In this document: piece after piece, positions 57,359-64,000 of the stretch
Layout: each line of letters opens with the position of its first letter
How positions within the stretch are numbered: the first letter of the stretch is position 1
Assembly (NCBI RefSeq): GCF_001294575.1
Contig: NZ_CP012676.1
Location: forward strand, 1,054,001-1,118,000
Source: Pseudomonas versuta
GTDB lineage: Bacteria > Pseudomonadota > Gammaproteobacteria > Pseudomonadales > Pseudomonadaceae
DNA length: 64,000 nucleotides
Direction: 5' to 3'
The notes under the pieces: generated by a model
The model's input: the letters and a program-made list of their open reading frames with translations, nothing else
Told to the model about the DNA's origin: nothing
The model's database searches: none
Position numbers and translations under genes: made by a program

Positions 57359-58800
57359 CAGTGGGCTCCAACGACAGCGATTTTGCTCGCTGCTTCAGCT
57401 TCTACCGGGTTCGAGGCGCGTACGGTGCGGAACACGTTATAGGCCATGAACAGCATGCCGCTGGCGAAGATAGCCCCGCCGATGGCGCGAACGATAAAGC
57501 CAGGGTGGCTGGCTTGCAGTGCTTCCACGAACGAGTAGGTCAGGGTGCCGTCGTCGTTGATTGCGCGCCACATCAGGCCCTGGGTGATGCCGTTGACCCA
57601 CATCGAAGCGATATAAAGCACGGTGCCGATAGTCGCCAGCCAGAAGTGCGTATTGATCAGGCTGGTGCTGTACATCTGCTTCTGGCCGTAGATGCGCGGA
57701 ATCATGTGGTACATGGCGCCGATCGAAATCATCGCTACCCAGCCCAGTGCCCCGGCGTGTACGTGGCCGATGGTCCAGTCGGTGTAGTGCGACAGCGAGT
57801 TGACGGTCTTGATGGCCATCATCGGGCCTTCGAAGGTCGACATGCCGTAGAAGGCCAGGGACACCACGAGGAAGCGCAGGATCGGGTCGGTGCGCAATTT
57901 ATGCCAGGCGCCCGACAGGGTCATCATGCCGTTGATCATGCCGCCCCAGCTTGGCGCCAGCAGGATGATCGACATGGCCATGCCCAGCGACTGGGCCCAG
58001 TCCGGCAGAGCGGTGTAGTGCAGGTGGTGCGGGCCGGCCCAGATGTAAAGGGTGATGAGGGCCCAGAAGTGCACGATCGACAGGCGATACGAGTAGATCG
58101 GACGTTCGGCCTGCTTCGGCACGAAGTAGTACATCATGCCCAGGAAGCCGGTAGTCAGGAAGAAACCTACAGCGTTGTGGCCGTACCACCACTGGATCAT
58201 GGCGTCGGTGGCACCGGCGTAAGCCGAGTAGGACTTGAAGAAACTTACCGGCAGGGATGCGTGGTTGACGATGTGCAGCATCGCCGTAACGATAATGAAC
58301 GCCCCGTAGAACCAGTTACCGACATAAATGTGCTTGGTTTTACGCTTGGTAATGGTGCCGAAGAACACAATGCCGTAGACCACCCAGACGATGGCCAGCA
58401 GGATAGCCAGTGGCCATTCCAGCTCTGCGTATTCCTTGGTAGTGGTGTAGCCAAGCGGCAAGGTGATGATCGCGCCGATAATGACGGCCTGCCAACCCCA
58501 GAAGGTAAATGCGGCGAGGGCGTCGGAGATCAGGCGGGTCTGGCAGGTACGCTGCACGACGTAGTACGAGGTACCAAACAATGCACAGCCACCAAAGGCA
58601 AAAATCACAAGGTTGGTATGCAAGGGGCGCAGGCGGCCAAAGGTCGTCCACTCAAGGCCAAGGTTTAATTCAGGCCACACAAGCTGTGACGCGATAAAAA
58701 CCCCGAGCCCCATGCCAAGGATCCCCCAGACCACCGTCATGATGGCGAACTGGCGGACTACCTTATAGTTATAAGCAGTCGGACTGATTGCTGTGCTCAT
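57358..58800 (-). CDS. ccoN1: cbb3 oxidase catalytic subunit CcoN, copy 1
   Basis: A 480-residue haem-copper oxidase subunit with about twelve helices. Metal-ligand regions include [40 protein letters not shown] and the [19 protein letters not shown] segment. It reduces oxygen to water with high affinity at haem b3/CuB and pumps protons. I chose ATG 58800 ([20 protein letters not shown]); a frame extending to 59154 has no support. An Anr box lies about 90 bases upstream. By place next to ccoG it corresponds to the cco-1 operon of P. aeruginosa. Confidence 0.95.
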   Translation of the reverse strand: MSTAISPTAYNYKVVRQFAIMTVVWGILGMGLGVFIASQLVWPELNLGLEWTTFGRLRPLHTNLVIFAFGGCALFGTSYYVVQRTCQTRLISDALAAFTFWGWQAVIIGAIITLPLGYTTTKEYAELEWPLAILLAIVWVVYGIVFFGTITKRKTKHIYVGNWFYGAFIIVTAMLHIVNHASLPVSFFKSYSAYAGATDAMIQWWYGHNAVGFFLTTGFLGMMYYFVPKQAERPIYSYRLSIVHFWALITLYIWAGPHHLHYTALPDWAQSLGMAMSIILLAPSWGGMINGMMTLSGAWHKLRTDPILRFLVVSLAFYGMSTFEGPMMAIKTVNSLSHYTDWTIGHVHAGALGWVAMISIGAMYHMIPRIYGQKQMYSTSLINTHFWLATIGTVLYIASMWVNGITQGLMWRAINDDGTLTYSFVEALQASHPGFIVRAIGGAIFASGMLFMAYNVFRTVRASNPVEAEAASKIAVVGAH

Positions 58801-58885
58801 TCTAAGGTTCCACGGTTTTGGTGTTTTATTAGGAGTAAAAATCGGTCGCAAGTATGTATAAAGCGTAGGGTTATTGCAACGCGGC

Positions 58886-58899
58886 TTGACCTCGGTCAA
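58886..58899. promoter_or_regulatory. Anr box upstream of ccoN1
   Basis: TTGACCTCGGTCAA is a perfect TTGAC-N4-GTCAA palindrome centred about 92 bases before the ccoN1 start codon. Confidence 0.82.
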
Positions 58900-59279
58900 T
58901 GCGTTCCAACGCTTATTCTGCGGCCTTTCCATGCGTGGTGTAGGGTCAAATAGACCGTCAACAAAACAACCCATGGAGGGCAAAAATGAAGGGTGCGGGC
59001 GGATCAAAACCGGGTGGGGTGCAGGCATCGCGACATCATGGCGAAGATCGCAATCGACGATAGCCGGTGTAAACCCACCAGTGTGGCCCGTAACGGAGCC
59101 CTTCAACTTACCGATTAATTTCACTTGACGTGAAACCGGCGGACCCGGGATCACCGAAGCTATGAGCTTAGTCCTGAATGGCGCGAGAGCAACGAGGGAC
59201 TAAAAGAGGTGCGACACTTGGTCGCGCTTTGAGGCGGGAACTGCCGCACCAAAATGATGCGGCAGGAAATGTCCGGTAA
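58900..59279 (-). other. Intergenic region between the two cco operons
   Basis: About 380 bases without a credible gene. Near ccoP2 it contains the inverted repeat CTGCCGCA (59241-59248) / TGCGGCAG (59257-59264), which may end the ccoN2-P2 transcript although no T run follows. Short frames here show no motif. Confidence 0.55.
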
Positions 59280-60218
59280 TTATTCGGCTGATTTTTCCTC
59301 TTGATTCCCATGAGACAAGCTGAACACGTATGCAGCCAGCAATTGCACCTTGTCGTTACCCAGCAGATCGTTTTGCGCCGGCATATGCCCCTGGCGACCA
59401 TGGCGAATGGTTTGCTGCAATTGCGCCAGGCTGGTGCCGTAAATAAAGCCCGCAGGCGCAGTCAGATCAGGCGCCCCCATCAGTTGCATGCCTTTGCCAT
59501 TGGCGCCATGGCAGGCCACACAGGTGGTTTCGAAAGCCTGCTTGCCCGCGACCAGATCCACTGTCGTGTCCTGTGGCAAAGGCAGCCCGGCCAGATCGTG
59601 GCGCACATAGGCGGCGACGTTCTTGACGCCGTCGTCACCCAGCACTGCACCCCAGGCCGGCATCGCCGCGATGCGCCCGCCCATGATCGTGGTTTTAATG
59701 GTGTCAGCATCGCCGCCCCAGCGCCAGGTGCTGTCGGCCAGGTTGGGGAAGCCGAAGGCGCCCTTGGCATCCGAGCCGTGGCACACCGAGCAATTGGACG
59801 CAAACAGGCGCCCGCCCATTTTCAGTGCCTGGGGGTCTTGGGCTACTTGCTCAACGGGCATGGCGGCGTATTTGGCGAAAATGGGGCCAAACCTGGCGTC
59901 TGCCTTGTCCATCTCCTTTTGCCATTCATTGACCCCGGTCCAGCCATCCTCGTAACCCGGTAGCAGGCCTTTCCAGTTGCCCAGGCCCGGATAGAGAATC
60001 AAATAGCCCACACCAAACACCAGCGTGCCGACGAACAACATGAACCACCATTGGGGCAGCGGGTTGTCGTACTCTTCGATGCCATCAAAGCTGTGGCCCA
60101 TGGTCTCGACGGTTTCGCTTTTTCTTTCCCCCTTGCGGGTACTGATCAACAGCCAGGTCAGGCCGACCAGCGTGCCAATGGTCAGCACGCAGATATAGAT
60201 ACTCCAGAAGGTGGTCAT
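59280..60218 (-). CDS. ccoP2: cbb3-type cytochrome c oxidase subunit CcoP, copy 2
   Basis: A 312-residue dihaem cytochrome c, paralogue of the copy at 55579. Haem sites are [12 protein letters not shown] and [12 protein letters not shown]. After the second helix the sequence runs [15 protein letters not shown], lacking 14 residues found in copy 1. The region up to and around the first haem is nearly the same in both copies while the second half has diverged. It overlaps ccoQ2 by four bases. Confidence 0.96.
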   Translation of the reverse strand: MTTFWSIYICVLTIGTLVGLTWLLISTRKGERKSETVETMGHSFDGIEEYDNPLPQWWFMLFVGTLVFGVGYLILYPGLGNWKGLLPGYEDGWTGVNEWQKEMDKADARFGPIFAKYAAMPVEQVAQDPQALKMGGRLFASNCSVCHGSDAKGAFGFPNLADSTWRWGGDADTIKTTIMGGRIAAMPAWGAVLGDDGVKNVAAYVRHDLAGLPLPQDTTVDLVAGKQAFETTCVACHGANGKGMQLMGAPDLTAPAGFIYGTSLAQLQQTIRHGRQGHMPAQNDLLGNDKVQLLAAYVFSLSHGNQEEKSAE

Positions 60219-60415
60219 TGTTTATTGCTCCTAGACGCTTGTTCTTGCTCGACGTGTTTAATCGCCTCTGGATCGTCTTTGAATGGCAGTAGGGTCGCGT
60301 CTTCAAACTCCGACTTGCGCCGCGGGCTGAATACCCACAGCGCCAGGCCGATAAAGGCCACCGCCACCACGACTGTGCCGAGGCCGCGGATCATTCCGCT
60401 ACTCATGTCAAACAT
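60215..60415 (-). CDS. ccoQ2: cbb3 oxidase subunit CcoQ, copy 2
   Basis: A 66-residue single-helix protein with [20 protein letters not shown] and the same RRKSEF tail as copy 1. ATG 60415 has AGAGGTGAGCC upstream; a later in-frame ATG three codons on is possible. It lies three bases after ccoO2 and overlaps ccoP2. Confidence 0.92.
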   Translation of the reverse strand: MFDMSSGMIRGLGTVVVAVAFIGLALWVFSPRRKSEFEDATLLPFKDDPEAIKHVEQEQASRSNKQ

Positions 60416-60418
60416 GGC

Positions 60419-61027
60419 TCACCTCTTGCTCTTGATGGCAGTGCCGAGCACTTGCAGGTAGGCCACCAGCGCGTCCATTTCGGTCTTGCCCTGCACCGAC
60501 TGTCTGGCGTTGGCGATGTCTTCATCGGTGTATGGCACGCCCAGGGTGCGCATCACTTCGAGTTTCTTTTGGGTATGGCGGTCATCCACCGGTTCCGACA
60601 CCAGCCACGGGTAGGCGGGCATTTTCGACTCCGGCACAACGTTGCGCGGGTTGTACAAATGCGCGCGGTGCCAGTCGTCCGAATAGCGTGCGCCGACCCG
60701 CGCCAGGTCCGGCCCGGTACGTTTGGAGCCCCACAGGAACGGGTGGTCCCAGACGCTTTCACCGGCGACCGAGTAATGGCCATAGCGCTCGGTCTCGGCC
60801 CGGAACGGACGGATCATCTGCGAGTGGCATTGCACGCAGCCTTCGCGAATGTAGATGTCACGCCCTTCCAGTTGCAGCGCGGTGTAAGGCTTCATGCCCT
60901 CGACCGGGGTATTGGTCACATCCTCAAAGAACAGCGGCACGATTTGCGTCAGGCCGCCGACGCTCACACAGAGGATCATCAGCAACAGCATCAGGCCGAT
61001 ATTTTTTTCAATGATTTCGTGTTTCAT
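60419..61027 (-). CDS. ccoO2: cbb3 oxidase subunit CcoO, copy 2
   Basis: A 202-residue monohaem cytochrome c with an N-terminal helix ([20 protein letters not shown]) and haem motif [20 protein letters not shown]. The central part is almost identical to copy 1, with differences concentrated in the N-terminal helix and near residues 140-165. It lies 10 bases after ccoN2, not overlapping as in copy 1. Confidence 0.96.
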   Translation of the reverse strand: MKHEIIEKNIGLMLLLMILCVSVGGLTQIVPLFFEDVTNTPVEGMKPYTALQLEGRDIYIREGCVQCHSQMIRPFRAETERYGHYSVAGESVWDHPFLWGSKRTGPDLARVGARYSDDWHRAHLYNPRNVVPESKMPAYPWLVSEPVDDRHTQKKLEVMRTLGVPYTDEDIANARQSVQGKTEMDALVAYLQVLGTAIKSKR

Positions 61028-61037
61028 GGCGAACTCC

Positions 61038-62462
<1,425 letters not shown>

Positions 62463-62535
62463 GGTTCCCCATCCACGGTTCAGGCGAATACAAAGGCACG
62501 CCTGGAGTTATAGGCAGACTAAAAGCGAGGCAAGC

Positions 62536-63228
62536 ATGGGCGTAGCAGGCAAGGCCGGTATTGACAGGGATCAATGGGCGCAATGCGTACAGGAGCAGGG
62601 CTGGTTATGGAATCCGGCCTCGGACGAGGTGAAAAGCGCGCAACCGCAGACCTTGATCCTGGCCCATGGTGCGGGTGCTCCGATGGACAGTGCCTGGATG
62701 ACCGGTATGGCTGAACGCCTTGCGGCACGAGGGGTGAACGTATTGCGCTTCGAGTTCCCGTACATGGCGCAACGCCGGCTCGATGGTGGCAAAAGGCCGC
62801 CAAACCAACAGGCCAAATTGCTCGAATGTTGGCGCCAGGTGTATGCCGGGGTGCGACAGCATGTCGCCGGGCAAATTGCGATTGGCGGCAAGTCCATGGG
62901 CGGGCGCATGGCCAGTCTGGTGGCTGATGAGTTGGGAGTTGATGCTCTGGTCTGTCTGGGCTACCCGTTTTACGCCTCCGGCAAACCGGAAAAACCGCGG
63001 GTGGCGCACTTGGCCGGGCTGCAGACAGCCACCCTGATCGTGCAGGGCGAACGCGATGCCCTGGGCAACCGGCAAGCCGTCGAGGCATACACGCTGGCGC
63101 CGGGCATTGAACTGCACTGGTTAGTGGCGGGGGATCACGATTTGAAGCCGCTCAAAGTATCGGGGTTTACCCATGAACAGCATCTGGACGCCGCTGCCGA
63201 CAAAATCGCGCAATGGCTCCCCCTGTAG
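62536..63228 (+). CDS. Alpha/beta-fold hydrolase
   Basis: A 230-residue predicted hydrolase of the small alpha/beta type (COG3571/TEX30-like). LILAHGAGAPMDSAWMTGMA gives the oxyanion region, GKSMGG (G-x-S-x-G) the nucleophile, GERDALGNRQAV the acid and AGDHDLKPLK the histidine, so the triad looks complete. The substrate is unknown. ATG 62536 has GAGGCAAGC upstream; a later GTG at 62629 is an alternative. It is divergent from ccoN2, and the TAG stop lies inside a REP repeat. Confidence 0.83.
   Translation: MGVAGKAGIDRDQWAQCVQEQGWLWNPASDEVKSAQPQTLILAHGAGAPMDSAWMTGMAERLAARGVNVLRFEFPYMAQRRLDGGKRPPNQQAKLLECWRQVYAGVRQHVAGQIAIGGKSMGGRMASLVADELGVDALVCLGYPFYASGKPEKPRVAHLAGLQTATLIVQGERDALGNRQAVEAYTLAPGIELHWLVAGDHDLKPLKVSGFTHEQHLDAAADKIAQWLPL
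62561..62574. promoter_or_regulatory. Anr box of the ccoN2 operon, inside a divergent gene
   Basis: TTGACAGGGATCAA matches TTGAC-N4-ATCAA perfectly, centred about 105 bases before the ccoN2 start. It lies within codons 9-13 of the hydrolase reading frame on the other strand. Confidence 0.8.
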
Positions 63229-63296
63229 GAGCGAGCTTGCTCGCGAGCTGTTCAATATGCCAGCGAAGAGCTCGCGAGCAAGCTCGCTCCTACAGG
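63222..63296. repeat. REP pair with perfect 28-base arms
   Basis: The 28-base arm at 63222-63249 (CCTGTAGGAGCGAGCTTGCT followed by CGCGAGCT) is repeated exactly in reverse complement at 63269-63296, with a 19-base spacer. It sits between convergent genes and includes the hydrolase stop codon. Confidence 0.95.
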
Positions 63297-63313
63297 TAAA
63301 GGGGGGGCAGTGC

Positions 63314-64000
63314 TTAACGGTTGAACCGCTCCACCAGTGAATACTGGGTGTTTACGGTGCGGGTCAGTTCTTCGCTCAATAGCGCCGAATGCTGGGCCTG
63401 CTCTGAAGTCTGGTCCGCCAGGTCGGCAATGGTGCTGATGTTGCGGCTGATTTCTTCAGCCACTGCGCTTTGCTCTTCGGTGGCGGCCGCGATCTGGGTG
63501 GTCATGTCGGTGATATTGGCCACCGCTTCACTGATGCCCACCAGCGCCTTGTCCGCTTCCAGTACCCGGGCCACGCCTTCTTCAGCCTGACGATGCCCGG
63601 CATTCATGGTCTGTACGGCAGTGGCCGCCGTCTGCTGCAACTTGGCGATCAGGCCATGAATCTGTCCGGTCGACAGGCTGGTGCGTTGTGCCAGTTGACG
63701 CACTTCGTCAGCCACCACGGCAAAGCCCCGGCCCATCTCGCCGGCACGCGCGGCTTCGATGGCTGCGTTCAGGGCCAGCAGGTTGGTCTGGTCGGCAATG
63801 CCCTTGATCACGTCAACCACGCCGCCGATTTCATCGCTGTCTTTGGCCAGCTGAGTGACCGTTGCCCCGGTTTCACCGACCACGATGGACAAGCGTTCAA
63901 TCGCCTCGCGGGTTTCACCGGCGATGTCACGCCCGCGCCCTGTCAGGCGATTGGCCTCTTGAGTCGCGTCAGCCGTGCGCTGTACGTGGCTGGCCACTTC
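63314..64000 (-). CDS. Methyl-accepting chemotaxis protein, C-terminal part
   Basis: The 3' end of a gene that begins beyond the right edge; 228 residues are visible. It contains the invariant signalling hairpin ([38 protein letters not shown]) that binds CheA and CheW, then the long methylated coiled coil with [20 protein letters not shown]. The sensor domain is outside the window, so the ligand is unknown. It ends LVERFNR with no CheR-binding pentapeptide evident. Confidence 0.95.
   Translation of the reverse strand, partial: EVASHVQRTADATQEANRLTGRGRDIAGETREAIERLSIVVGETGATVTQLAKDSDEIGGVVDVIKGIADQTNLLALNAAIEAARAGEMGRGFAVVADEVRQLAQRTSLSTGQIHGLIAKLQQTAATAVQTMNAGHRQAEEGVARVLEADKALVGISEAVANITDMTTQIAAATEEQSAVAEEISRNISTIADLADQTSEQAQHSALLSEELTRTVNTQYSLVERFNR

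Noticed and set aside
57343..58668. A 441-codon plus-strand frame opposite ccoN1
   Set aside because: Antisense shadow rich in His, Gln and Gly; a similar one occurs opposite ccoN2 because the two genes are alike.
58801..59154. N-terminal extension of ccoN1 by 118 codons
   Set aside because: The extra residues are unlike any CcoN, while the internal [13 protein letters not shown] start matches copy 2.

Overview
The window is chromosomal DNA of a fluorescent-type Pseudomonas (Gammaproteobacteria). This is inferred from gene order: serC-pheA-hisC-tyrA/aroA-cmk-rpsA-ihfB, xdh/guaD-smc-zipA-ligA, and dnaX-ebfC-recR-apt-anr-hemN-ccoSIHG with two cco operons. Pseudomonas-type REP palindromes (core GAGCGAGCTTGCTCGCGA) recur throughout. 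Both ends cut genes: serC on the left and a chemotaxis receptor on the right. No tRNA, rRNA, CRISPR array, prophage or intact insertion sequence is visible.

Layout. (1) 1-5501: aromatic amino-acid genes (serC, pheA, hisC, a fused tyrA-aroA) and cmk, closely spaced or overlapping. (2) 5502-8284: rpsA with a three-hairpin leader, ihfB and a LapA-like membrane protein. (3) 8599-21712: an O-antigen locus in the classic ihfB-wbpM interval. It holds wzz, a gene-poor stretch of about 1.2 kb, rfaH, a perfect ops element, rmlA, rmlC, a putative flippase, a Wzy-like polymerase, one GT2 glycosyltransferase, a PglC-type initiating transferase, a PglD-type acyltransferase, a 3-hydroxybutyryl-CoA dehydrogenase, a DegT/StrS aminotransferase and a WbpM/PglF dehydratase. 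Its centre is AT-rich and looks exchanged. (4) 21822-27343: comEA-like, tetR, a small membrane protein, pyrF, two oxidoreductases and benE. (5) 27574-35296: purine catabolism (guaD, xdhC, xdhB, xdhA) between two GntR/FCD regulators. (6) 35299-46778: smc, zipA, ligA, the 4.5S RNA gene, dnaX, ebfC, recR and apt. (7) 46829-62462: a microaerobic respiration block with anr, hemN, the cbb3 assembly genes ccoS, ccoI, ccoH and ccoG, and two complete ccoNOQP operons. (8) 62536-64000: an alpha/beta hydrolase, a REP pair and the end of an MCP gene.

How the genes work together. In the O-antigen locus, RfaH probably loads at the ops site just behind its own gene and keeps RNA polymerase going through the long downstream operon. 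WbpM and the aminotransferase should make UDP-4-amino-4,6-dideoxy-GlcNAc. The acyltransferase may then add a 3-hydroxybutyryl group supplied by the dedicated dehydrogenase, and the PglC-like enzyme would load the sugar phosphate on undecaprenyl phosphate. One rhamnosyltransferase-like enzyme would complete a very small repeat unit. In the respiration block, Anr boxes lie upstream of hemN, of both ccoN genes and, less perfectly, of ccoG, so the low-oxygen sensor, haem synthesis and the high-affinity oxidases appear to form one local regulon.

The most notable candidates are the hydroxybutyryl-sugar module with an altered PglD-type active site, the rfaH-ops pair, the putative Amj-like flippase in a locus with no standard Wzx, the rpsA leader, and an Anr box lying inside a divergent coding sequence.
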